A DNA stretch of 16,080 nt from assembly GCA_038238015.1 (NCBI GenBank), contig JBBRYA010000074.1, positions 1 through 16,080 of the forward strand, read 5' to 3'. Made by a program: the position numbers and the translations under genes. The DNA is from DASQFQ01 sp038238015 (lineage in GTDB: Bacteria > Actinomycetota > Thermoleophilia > Solirubrobacterales > Solirubrobacteraceae). This document shows positions 7,232 to 13,237 of this stretch, piece after piece (position 1 is the stretch's first letter; each line of letters starts with the position of its first letter). Under the pieces are notes generated by a model. That model ran no database searches. It saw nothing but the letters and a program-made list of their open reading frames with translations, and was not told the origin of the DNA.

Positions 7232-8434
7232 ATGGCCCGTGCGCGTCGCTCCGCCGAGGAGGGCGAGGAGCGCGAGGAGGACGAGGAGAAGGCGACGCCC
7301 GAGGCCGAGCGCCCGCTGGACTCCGGCACGGTGGCGGCGCTCAAGCAGGCCGACCCGCACACCCGCGCGCGCACGCTGCTGCGCCTCCAGCGCCTGCACG
7401 GCAACGCCACCGTCCAGCGCGTCATCCGCTCCCTGCAGGTCACCGACGCGGGCGCCGACGCGCGCGTGCAGGCGATCGGCAGCCGCGCCGAGGAGCCCGC
7501 CGCGTCGGGGCGCCTCGACAAGGCGATCCTCTACCGCGAGGCGATCGAGGCCGAGCTCGACCAGGCGCCGCTGGCGTCCAAGAGCGAGCGCGAGCTCGTC
7601 CAGGACAACGTCAACACCGTCGGGCAGATCTTCTCCAACTACCAGGCGGCGCTGCACATGTTCGAATCGGCCGTGACGGGCGGCATGGGCGAGACCGTCC
7701 CGCGCGAGCTCGCCAAGGAGGTGCTGCGCGAGGCGGCGCGCGAGGTCTTCGAGCCGATGCTCGCGTCGGTCGCCAACACCGTCGCCGGGCTCGACGAGGC
7801 GACGGGGGCCGGGCTCGGCGTCGTTGACGGCGCGCCCGAGGAGGAGGTCAAGGAGCCGGGCCAGAGCGCGCCCGCCCACTCGCTGCGCAACCTGGTGATC
7901 GCCGAGCGCCGGCGCATCGCCTCCGCGCAGGCGGGCCTGATCAAGAGCCAGACGCACTTCCTCAAGGCCGCCGAGGGCAAGACCGGCCCGGGCAACACGG
8001 ACTACCGCGACAAGCTCGCGGCCGCGGCCGGCGACCTCAACCAGAAGGAGAGCACCACCCATTCCGCGGCCCAGATCTTCAAGGCGCTCATGCACCGCTG
8101 GGAGGCGGCCGCCCGCGGCGCCCCCTCCATCACGATCGTGCTCGACGAGAACTGGCGCGTCGTGCGCGCCCACATCCGCGCGCCGAACGGCTCAAAGCTC
8201 GCCTCCCAGCTGCTCGAGGACTCGAGCGGCTGGTTCAACCTCAACGACCTCAAGGTGGACCGCAACGTGTCATGGGAGCCGGCCGAGCTCGCGCTCTGCG
8301 AGGCGAGGCTGGACCCGACGGGCCGGATCCGGCAGTCCAACCGCAACGAGAAGGCCGCCGAGCACTTCGACGACTTCACCAAGCGGCTGCGGAGCGAGGG
8401 GCTGCCGCACACGCGGCTGCTGACGGGGGACTAG
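7232..8434 (+). CDS. Unrecognised CIS-linked protein, candidate cargo/effector
   Basis: 400 residues, not assigned to a family. The start ATG has AGAGGGG six bases upstream. Residues 1-30 are highly charged (runs of Glu, Asp, Arg). Residues 49-65 read LLRLQRLHGNATVQRVI, the LQR..GN..V.R.. motif that is common near the N terminus of DUF4157-type and other eCIS-associated proteins. Residues about 95-245 are predicted by eye to be long amphipathic helices. The last 100 residues form a different, mixed alpha/beta segment (SITIVLDENWRVVRAHIRA, SGWFNLNDLKVDRN) with no motif I recognise; one Cys (356) and no signal peptide or membrane segment. It is the last gene of the DUF4157-AAA block. Position and N-terminal motif suggest a protein loaded by the ATPase into the injection particle; that is inference, and a structural or chaperone role is equally open. 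Confidence 0.8.
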   Translation: MARARRSAEEGEEREEDEEKATPEAERPLDSGTVAALKQADPHTRARTLLRLQRLHGNATVQRVIRSLQVTDAGADARVQAIGSRAEEPAASGRLDKAILYREAIEAELDQAPLASKSERELVQDNVNTVGQIFSNYQAALHMFESAVTGGMGETVPRELAKEVLREAAREVFEPMLASVANTVAGLDEATGAGLGVVDGAPEEEVKEPGQSAPAHSLRNLVIAERRRIASAQAGLIKSQTHFLKAAEGKTGPGNTDYRDKLAAAAGDLNQKESTTHSAAQIFKALMHRWEAAARGAPSITIVLDENWRVVRAHIRAPNGSKLASQLLEDSSGWFNLNDLKVDRNVSWEPAELALCEARLDPTGRIRQSNRNEKAAEHFDDFTKRLRSEGLPHTRLLTGD

Positions 8435-8463
8435 GCGGGGCTGGGGCGCGGGGCGAACGTCAA

Positions 8464-8494
8464 CGGCGGCATTGAAGGGAGCGCGGAGCCGCCG
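8464..8494 (+). terminator. GC-rich inverted repeat downstream of CIS block 1, possible terminator
   Basis: CGGCGGC (8464-8470) and GCCGCCG (8488-8494) are perfect 7-bp arms with a 17-nt loop, 30 bp after the stop of the 400-residue gene. There is no U-tract, so it would be an unconventional terminator or simply an mRNA 3' stabilising hairpin. Confidence 0.3.
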
Positions 8495-8508
8495 GCCAAC
8501 GGGAGGGA

Positions 8509-8558
8509 CTGTCCTGTCGAGCGATCGCATAGCGGTGTCTATCCAGGACAGCGGTGTC
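8509..8558. repeat. Inverted repeat plus duplicated AGCGGTGTC
   Basis: CTGTCCTG (8509-8516) and CAGGACAG (8544-8551) are perfect 8-bp arms around a 27-nt loop that contains the palindrome GCGATCGC (8521-8528). AGCGGTGTC occurs twice in direct orientation (8531-8539 and 8550-8558), the second copy overlapping the right arm. This combined direct/inverted structure resembles transposase-binding ends, but no transposase or target duplication is visible. Confidence 0.45.
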
Positions 8559-8720
8559 GTTTTCTTGCGGAGCGGCCGGCGAAGGACCATGGTCAGCACC
8601 TGTGTGAGCAGGTTCCGCCGATGCGGCCTAGGTGTGAGGAATGTCCTCGGCTCGGGAAAGCGGCATGGTGCAGTTGTCGCGCCTGGCTTTCGCTGGGAGC
8701 GCAGGCGACCGGTGCCGTTG

Positions 8721-8742
8721 GCTTCTGCCTCGAGGCGGGAGC
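8721..8742. repeat. Stem-loop A of the CTCGAR-loop family
   Basis: GCTTCTGC (8721-8728) pairs with GCGGGAGC (8735-8742) over 8 bp including two G-U pairs, closing the loop CTCGAG. The sequence in front, ACCGGTGCCG, is repeated in front of stem-loop C at 9252. Confidence 0.5.
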
Positions 8743-8796
8743 GCGGCATGGACCCGCAGCTGCGGCTGGACAGCGGCTGATCCCAAGCGCTGGCTA

Positions 8797-8843
8797 CCGA
8801 GTGTCGACTGCGTATGCCGGAGGCCGACGGAGTCGACACTCGG
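8797..8843. repeat. 13-bp perfect inverted repeat
   Basis: CCGAGTGTCGACT (8797-8809) and AGTCGACACTCGG (8831-8843) are exact reverse complements separated by 21 nt. Each arm also contains the palindrome GTCGAC. No U-tract follows on either strand and no coding gene ends here, so a plain terminator is unlikely. A recombinase/transposase site or a structured RNA would fit. Confidence 0.6.
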
Positions 8844-8848
8844 CTTCG

Positions 8849-8860
8849 GAGAGCGCTCTC
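8849..8860. repeat. 12-bp perfect palindrome
   Basis: GAGAGCGCTCTC is its own reverse complement and lies only 5 bp after the 13-bp inverted repeat. It partly overlaps the foot of stem-loop B, so it could be an alternative fold or a dimeric protein-binding site. Confidence 0.4.
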
Positions 8861-8886
8861 GCTGTTGCCTCGAAGCAGCAGCGGGG
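8857..8886. repeat. Stem-loop B of the CTCGAR-loop family
   Basis: The core GCTGTTGC (8861-8868) pairs with GCAGCAGC (8875-8882) across loop CTCGAA. Pairing extends outward to 8857/8886 with G-U pairs, giving about 12 bp. Compared with copies A and C the stem bases differ in a way that largely keeps pairing. Confidence 0.5.
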
Positions 8887-8947
8887 CTTGCGGCGCCCGC
8901 TGCCGCATGGTTAGTGTCGGTCCGATCGCTCACCGAGGAGGGCCAGG

Positions 8948-9178
8948 ATGTTGCGGACCAGCCGAACCTACAGGCGAGGGCGCGAGGCGCTGACGCGGCT
9001 GGGGGAATGGCGCTTGTCGGGCCCCGAGAGACGCGCCGCGCGTTCGGAGCGTGCCGCCGAGCAGCAGATGCGCCGCGAGCGCGACGGCGCTCCGTACAGC
9101 GAGATGGCGCGCAGGGCCGCGGTCGAGGCAGAGCGGCAGCGGGTGGGCGGCGCCGGTGGGCCGCTCCACGGCGGGTGA
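8948..9178 (+). CDS. Small highly charged hypothetical protein
   Basis: 76 residues, no family recognised. The case for a real gene is the Shine-Dalgarno GAGGAGGG (8935-8942) five bases before the ATG, among the best in the window. The product is Arg/Glu/Ala-rich (RRGREALTRLGEW, PERRAARSERAAEQQ, EMARRAAVEAERQR) and likely one or two long helices with a Gly-rich tail. No signal peptide, membrane segment or Cys. It lies in the spacer between the two injection-system blocks, with inverted repeats on both sides, and has no obvious partner. It could be a nucleic-acid- or membrane-associating small protein; function unknown. Confidence 0.55.
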   Translation: MLRTSRTYRRGREALTRLGEWRLSGPERRAARSERAAEQQMRRERDGAPYSEMARRAAVEAERQRVGGAGGPLHGG

Positions 9179-9216
9179 GAGGCGCGCGAAGTCGGCGACC
9201 GGCGCGCTCGGCTTCG

Positions 9217-9244
9217 CTACTGACACACCACTACTGACACACCA
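9217..9244. repeat. 14-bp tandem duplication
   Basis: CTACTGACACACCA occurs twice back to back (9217-9230 and 9231-9244), immediately before the ACCGGTGCCGG that precedes stem-loop C. It is AT-richer than its surroundings. A replication-slippage duplication or iterated mobile-element ends could produce it. Confidence 0.6.
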
Positions 9245-9251
9245 CCGGTGC

Positions 9252-9275
9252 CGGTTCTGCCTCGAAGCAGAAGCG
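9252..9275. repeat. Stem-loop C of the CTCGAR-loop family
   Basis: TTCTGC (9255-9260) pairs exactly with GCAGAA (9267-9272) across loop CTCGAA; outside one G-G mismatch (9254/9273) two more pairs follow. Together with the preceding ACCGGTGCCG this is nearly the same unit as stem-loop A. Confidence 0.5.
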
Positions 9276-9410
9276 CGGGTGGGTCGGCCACGGTCTGCGT
9301 CGGGCTGCGCGCTTCGTCCCTTGCAGCATCCGCAGCTCGCAGCGCGGGGACGGACCGAGGCACGCGAATGGCGTGTCGACCGGAGCCCGCGGGGCACCGG
9401 ACGGAGCGCT

Positions 9411-9872
9411 CTATCCGCCGCCGCTCATACCGCCCAGTCCTCGTGTCACATCGTCGCTGTCCTCGATTGTGTCCCTGACCGACTTCTGGCTTGAGACGAT
9501 CGCCGTCACAGGGAGCCCGAGACCTTCGATCCGCGCGATCAGGTTGCGCCGCAGCCACTTGGAGCGGTGCTTAGGGAGCGTCGAGACGATGATCTCGTCG
9601 AAGGCGCCTTCGCGAACCGCACGCTCAACGGCGTCGAACGGGTCTGGCCCACCGGCGAGACCTTCCACCTCGCCTCGGGCCGCGCGCTCGAGCAATGGGA
9701 GCGCGATTTCCAGCGTCCAGTCCGGCACTTTGCGGTCGGCGGTGTCGGGCACAAGCAGAGCGAACGTGCACGGCCCGGCCCGTGCACGGCGACCGACCTC
9801 GTTCAGGAGTCGCGGTGTGGAGGCCATCCGATTGGCCACCACAAGGACCCGGCTGGGACGTGAGGATTCCAT
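9411..9872 (-). CDS. Universal-stress-protein-like alpha/beta protein
   Basis: 153-residue soluble protein. The N-terminal strand RVLVVANRMASTPRLLNEV (about 8-26), the strand-turn CTFALLVPDT (35-44), a helix with DPFDAVERAV (77-86) and FDEIIVSTLPKHRSKWLRR (91-109) form the order of a Rossmann-like nucleotide-binding fold as in UspA-type proteins. The C-terminal LGLPVTAIVSS (118-128) is the last strand. I recall similar proteins, often labelled hypothetical or mis-labelled permease, in actinobacteria; that is memory, not a search. The ATG at 9872 is well supported by GGAGG six bases upstream. It ends with a Gly-rich tail. It is the only minus-strand gene among the injection-system genes, is probably monocistronic, and nothing shows that it takes part in that system. 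Confidence 0.85.
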   Translation of the reverse strand: MESSRPSRVLVVANRMASTPRLLNEVGRRARAGPCTFALLVPDTADRKVPDWTLEIALPLLERAARGEVEGLAGGPDPFDAVERAVREGAFDEIIVSTLPKHRSKWLRRNLIARIEGLGLPVTAIVSSQKSVRDTIEDSDDVTRGLGGMSGGG

Positions 9873-9996
9873 GGCTTGCCTCCGCGGTGCGGCGCTGGGA
9901 GCTCAACGATCGCCCTACCGTCCCACGTCCCGACGACTCAATGCAAGGCACGGCCCTGCGGCGGACGGGCGCGGCCTCCGCGTGACGCGACGACAA

Positions 9997-10016
9997 GGAA
10001 CGCACCGCTGCGTTCC
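9997..10016. repeat. 8-bp perfect hairpin
   Basis: GGAACGCA and TGCGTTCC flank the tetraloop CCGC. It has no U-tract and lies 125 bp upstream of the minus-strand gene and 285 bp upstream of DUF4255. It may insulate the divergent units or be an operator. Confidence 0.45.
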
Positions 10017-10219
10017 GCGCGACTGGGCCGCGCAGCGTCGTGAGACCGCACGGACTGGCACGCTGCTCCTTTCGCCTGAGACCAGTGTCATCCGGGCGGC
10101 GACGATAACCCGCCGACCCGCCATCCCGGCCGGACACGGCCGCTCGCTCCCGCCCGCCGGCGCCCAGGCGGCTCGGCCTCCACGCCTCGAGCAGCGCGCA
10201 AGGACCAGGCAGCCCACGC

Positions 10220-10236
10220 GTGACCATCGTGTGACC
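10220..10236. promoter_or_regulatory. Direct repeat GTGACC with 11-bp period upstream of CIS block 2
   Basis: GTGACC occurs at 10220-10225 and 10231-10236, one helical turn apart on the same face of the DNA, 26 bp before the candidate -35 box. This is typical geometry for an activator binding site, but the hexamer is short. Confidence 0.3.
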
Positions 10237-10262
10237 TGCCCACAAGTGCGCCCGCAAACCGC

Positions 10263-10290
10263 TTGCTCTCGGCTCCGCGCTCTGTATAGG
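10263..10290 (+). promoter_or_regulatory. Candidate promoter of CIS block 2, leaderless
   Basis: TTGCTC (10263-10268), 16-bp spacer, TATAGG (10285-10290). The -10 box ends 10 bp before the ATG at 10301 and no Shine-Dalgarno precedes that ATG, so the transcript should be leaderless. The arrangement parallels the promoter at 4622. Confidence 0.5.
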
Positions 10291-10300
10291 GTCGCTCACG

Positions 10301-11194
10301 ATGGCTTTGGTCGTGAGTGTCCCGCTCAACACGATGCTCGCGGATCTCGATGAGACGCTGCGCGCGCTGCTCAAGCGCGAGCTCGAGCGTCACGGCTTCG
10401 ACGGGGTGGAGGTGGCGTTCGACGCGCCCGCGCGCGAGTGGTCGGGCCAGCTCTCCTCCCCCACGGTGAACCTCTTCCTCTACGACCTGCGCGAGTCCCA
10501 GGACGCGCGGCCCGTGGAGTGGCAGCAGGTCCGCGGGCAGAACGGCGGCGCTCGCGACGTGCGCCCGCCGATGATCATGGAGTGCTCCTACGCGGTCACC
10601 GCGTGGACGCAGGCCGTCGAGGACGAGCATCGCCTGCTCTCCCAGGTGCTCGCCGTGCTGTTCGCCTTCCCGGAGCTGCCGGAGGACATCCTCCAGGGCC
10701 GGCTGGCCGCGCTGTCGGCCACCCACGCCATCACCGGCAAGGTCGGCGCGGCCAAGTCCGACGGCAAGGCCGACTTCTGGTCGGCGGTCGGCGGCCAGTA
10801 CAAGGCCTCGCTGGACTACGTCGCGCAGCTCGCCTGCGAGTCGGGCACCGTCTACGAGCGCGGGCCGGAGGTGCGCACCCAGACGATGGTCACGCGCCTG
10901 CAGGACGGGCCGCCCTCGACGATCCTCGAGATGCACCGCTTCGGCGGGACGATCGCCGACGCCGACGGCGCGCCCGTCGTCAACGCCTGGATCACGCTGC
11001 CCGACCTCGGCCTGTGGGCCGCGTCGAAGGCCGACGGGCGCTTCATCTTCGACCGCGTCGCGCCGGGCGAGCACAGGCTCGTGGCCCGGACGGTGGCGGG
11101 CGAAGAGGTCTCGGAGACCGTGAGCGTTCCCGGCTCGCGCACCGAGCTCGTGATCGGCGCCTCCAAGGCCAAGCCGAAGGCGAGCGCGAAGTGA
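10301..11194 (+). CDS. DUF4255 (Pvc16-like) CIS tail-terminator protein
   Basis: 297 residues. The N-terminal DUF4255/Pvc16 domain spans about 3-190, with LDETLRALLKRELERHG, TVNLFLYDLRES (55-66) and PPMIMECSYAVTAWTQAVEDEHRLLSQVL (89-117). In known eCIS and R-type tails this protein caps the distal end of the tube and sheath and sets their length. Residues about 212-285 (HRFGGTIADADGAPVVNAWITLP, GRFIFDRVAPGEHRLVART) are an added carboxypeptidase-regulatory-like beta-sandwich, and the C terminus is a short Lys/Ala tail. It is the first gene of the structural block and is preceded by a candidate leaderless promoter. An inverted repeat and 70 bp separate it from the next gene. Confidence 0.92.
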   Translation: MALVVSVPLNTMLADLDETLRALLKRELERHGFDGVEVAFDAPAREWSGQLSSPTVNLFLYDLRESQDARPVEWQQVRGQNGGARDVRPPMIMECSYAVTAWTQAVEDEHRLLSQVLAVLFAFPELPEDILQGRLAALSATHAITGKVGAAKSDGKADFWSAVGGQYKASLDYVAQLACESGTVYERGPEVRTQTMVTRLQDGPPSTILEMHRFGGTIADADGAPVVNAWITLPDLGLWAASKADGRFIFDRVAPGEHRLVARTVAGEEVSETVSVPGSRTELVIGASKAKPKASAK

Positions 11195-11225
11195 CCGAAC
11201 GGGCAGGGACACGTTGCCCGAACGG
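11195..11225. repeat. Interrupted inverted repeat after the DUF4255 gene
   Basis: CGGGCA (11200-11205) pairs with TGCCCG (11215-11220) around a 9-nt loop; outside two A-A mismatches the flanking CCG/CGG also pair. The octamer CCGAACGG is also present twice in direct orientation. It begins at the base after the stop codon. Possibly an intercistronic processing or attenuation hairpin that sets DUF4255 levels apart from the sheath. Confidence 0.4.
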
Positions 11226-11264
11226 CTCTGGCATCGGATGGTCCGGATGCAAGAGGGTTGACCT

Positions 11265-11651
11265 GTGTCGTCAATGGATGGTCGCCGACCCCGAGTGCTC
11301 CTCGGCAACCTCGAACCGCTGGTCCGCCTCGGTATGAACGAGGTGCTCGAGGAAGAGGGAATCGACGTGATCGGCGAGGAAGAACGCCCCCAGGCGCTCG
11401 TCCTGATGGCAGGCCGGCTGCATCCCGATGCGGTCGTCCTGGACCTTCGCCAGGCGGCGTCGCGCGAGCTCGGTGAGCGCGTGCGCACCGCGTCCCCGGA
11501 GAGCAAGGTCGTCCTCTGGGCCCGCGACGAGGACGAGATGGTCGTCCTGGATCCGGGCTCGGCCTCGCCGCGGCGGTTCTACACCGCGGTGCCGGAGGAG
11601 CTCCGCAGCGAGTTGCGCACAAGTCGTCAAGTGAACCGAGTGGAGGAGTGA
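11265..11651 (+). CDS. Degenerate receiver-domain-like protein within the CIS operon
   Basis: 128 residues. Residues 10-95 follow the CheY pattern: PRVLLGNLEPLVRLGMNEVLEEEGIDVIG, then HPDAVVLDLRQ with D60 at the phospho-acceptor position, then SKVVLWARDEDEMVVL. The acidic pair that binds Mg2+ is replaced (N15, E17), the usual Thr/Ser is absent in VVLWARD and no clear active-site lysine is present, so phosphorylation is doubtful. There is no DNA-binding domain; the last 30 residues are polar. The GTG start has GAGGG seven bases upstream and the stop is one base before the sheath ATG, giving close coupling to the main structural gene. A sheath-specific regulator, chaperone or docking protein is possible. 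Fold assignment fairly good, function unknown. Confidence 0.8.
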   Translation: MSSMDGRRPRVLLGNLEPLVRLGMNEVLEEEGIDVIGEEERPQALVLMAGRLHPDAVVLDLRQAASRELGERVRTASPESKVVLWARDEDEMVVLDPGSASPRRFYTAVPEELRSELRTSRQVNRVEE

Positions 11652-11652
11652 C

Positions 11653-13203
11653 ATGCCCACCTATCTGACTCCCGGCGTCTACGTCGAGGAGATCCCGTCC
11701 ACCTCGAAGCCCATCGAGGGGGTCGGGACGTCCATCGCGGCGTTCGTGGGCCTCGCTCCGGGCGGCCCGGTGAACACGCCGATGCGGATCTCGAACTGGA
11801 CCCAGTTCGCGAAGATCTTCGGCGATCCCAATGAGCCCGACAACGGCCCGTTCATGGAGGGCGCCTACCTGGCGCACTCCGTCTACGGGTTCTTCCAGAA
11901 CGGCGGCGCGCTGTGCTGGATCGTGCGGGTCGGCGCCGGCGACGGCGCGGGCGCCCGCCCGGTGGCCGCCCTTCCGGCCGCCGCGGACTCGAGCGTCGAG
12001 ACCTTCCGCGCCCAGGCGCTCGCTGGCGTCGACGGCACCATCAAGGTCGAGATCACCGAGGAGCCCAGCGCGGGCGACGGCAAGGGCGACGCCGACCCGA
12101 CCTACAAGGTCGTCGTCTCGGCCGGCTCGGAGAACGAGACCTACGAGGGCCTGACGGTCAAGAAGGGCCGCTCGAACATCGCCACCAAGGTCAACGCGTC
12201 CTCGAAGATCGTCAGGATCGAAGAGACCGGCGCGTCGCTCCCGGATGCCCGCCCGGCCCCCGGCTCCTACACCCTGTCCTCCCCGCCGCGCAGCCCGGAG
12301 AAGGTCAAGTCGACCGACTTCGAGGGCGACGTGGCCCGGCGTCAGGGCATGGGCGGGCTCGCCGCGGTCGACGAGGTGACGATGGTCTGCATGCCGGACC
12401 TCATGAACCTCGGAAGCAACGGCGACGACGTCCAGGTGCGCGACCTCCAGGGCAAGATGATCGCCCACTGCGAGAACGCCGGCGACCGCATGGCGATCCT
12501 CGACGCGCCGAACAGCCTGCTCCCGCAGGAGATCCTCGAGTGGCGGATGAACACCGCCGGCTACGACTCGAAGTTCGCGACGCTCTACTACCCCTGGCTC
12601 GAGGTCATGGACCCGCTGACCAACCAGCCGATCATGGTGCCGCCGTCCGGGCACGTCGCCGGCGTGTGGTGCCGCACCGACGCGACCCGCGGCGTCCACA
12701 AGGCCCCGGCCAACGAGATCATCATGGGCGTCAATGGCCTGGGCTTCCAGGTCACGCACGCGGAGCAGGGCGGCCTCAACAAGGTCGGCATCAACTGCAT
12801 CCGCGCGTTCCCCGGCCGCGGCATCCGCATCTGGGGCGCACGCACGCTCTCGAGCGACCCGGAGTGGCGCTACATCAACGTCCGGCGCCTCTTCAACTAC
12901 ATCGCCGAGTCGATCATGGAGGGCACGCAGTGGTCGGTCTTCGAGCCCAACGACGAGCGGCTGTGGATGCAGCTGCGAATCGCGGCGACGAACTTCCTCA
13001 CGCGCACGTGGCGTGAGGGCGCGCTGTTCGGGGCCACGCCCGACCAGGCGTTCTTCGTCAAGTGCGACTCCGAGACCAACCCGCCCGACGTGATCGAGGC
13101 CGGCCAGGTCATCTGCGAGATCGGCATCTCGCCGGTGAAGCCCGCAGAGTTCGTGGTCTTCCGCCTCAGCCAGTACTCGGCCGGCGCGGCAGAGATCTCC
13201 TAA
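11653..13203 (+). CDS. Contractile tail sheath protein
   Basis: 516-residue phage-tail-sheath family protein, the contractile outer tube that drives the inner tube through a target membrane. The N terminus YLTPGVYVEEIPSTSKPIEGV is diagnostic. It is followed by TSIAAFVGLAPGGPVNTP, the sheath core (AVDEVTMVCMPDLM; SKFATLYYPWLEV; VPPSGHVAGVWCRTD; GVHKAPANEII) and the conserved C-terminal domain (GIRIWGARTLSSDPEWRYINVRRLFNYI; VFEPNDERLW). Residues about 100-220 are a more variable, likely surface-exposed insertion. Length is normal for a single eCIS sheath. GGAGG precedes the ATG, and the upstream stop is one base away. Only one sheath gene is in the window; some systems have two or three. Confidence 0.98.
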   Translation: MPTYLTPGVYVEEIPSTSKPIEGVGTSIAAFVGLAPGGPVNTPMRISNWTQFAKIFGDPNEPDNGPFMEGAYLAHSVYGFFQNGGALCWIVRVGAGDGAGARPVAALPAAADSSVETFRAQALAGVDGTIKVEITEEPSAGDGKGDADPTYKVVVSAGSENETYEGLTVKKGRSNIATKVNASSKIVRIEETGASLPDARPAPGSYTLSSPPRSPEKVKSTDFEGDVARRQGMGGLAAVDEVTMVCMPDLMNLGSNGDDVQVRDLQGKMIAHCENAGDRMAILDAPNSLLPQEILEWRMNTAGYDSKFATLYYPWLEVMDPLTNQPIMVPPSGHVAGVWCRTDATRGVHKAPANEIIMGVNGLGFQVTHAEQGGLNKVGINCIRAFPGRGIRIWGARTLSSDPEWRYINVRRLFNYIAESIMEGTQWSVFEPNDERLWMQLRIAATNFLTRTWREGALFGATPDQAFFVKCDSETNPPDVIEAGQVICEIGISPVKPAEFVVFRLSQYSAGAAEIS

Positions 13204-13237
13204 CCCCTTCCAAGAGACAAGAAAGGACTGATCAGCT

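Larger units (their letters stand above)
8435..8934. other. Spacer with inverted repeats; no convincing gene
   Basis: About 500 bp between the last gene of CIS block 1 and the small ORF at 8948. Frames are open on both strands, but their translations are Arg/Pro/Ala-rich with no recognisable protein and no ribosome binding site, so I call no CDS. Base composition is visibly less GC-biased in places (for example 8535-8600). The region is dense in dyad symmetries, listed separately at 8464, 8509, 8721, 8797, 8849 and 8857. Decayed mobile-element ends or an untranslated RNA are possible; neither can be shown from the sequence. Confidence 0.5.
9873..10262. other. Divergent regulatory spacer, no gene
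   Basis: About 390 bp between the minus-strand stress-protein-like gene and CIS block 2. Open frames here give Arg/Pro-rich translations without start signals. It holds a perfect hairpin at 9997 and a direct repeat at 10220. The minus-strand promoter of the stress-protein-like gene must lie here but I find no convincing boxes. Confidence 0.5.

Noticed and set aside
8464..8494. Classical rho-independent terminator after CIS block 1
   Set aside because: The stem is there but no U-tract follows, so it is reported only as a weak possible terminator.
8472..8780. 102-codon plus-strand ORF in the spacer
   Set aside because: No ribosome binding site, Arg/Ser-rich translation, and it runs through the inverted repeats.
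8270..8908. 212-codon minus-strand ORF overlapping the 400-residue gene and the spacer
   Set aside because: Half lies antisense to a well-supported gene, translation is Arg/Pro/Leu-rich with no family, and no start signal is present.
8509..9244. Intact insertion sequence
   Set aside because: Repeats resemble element ends, but there is no transposase frame, no matched terminal inverted repeats and no target duplication.
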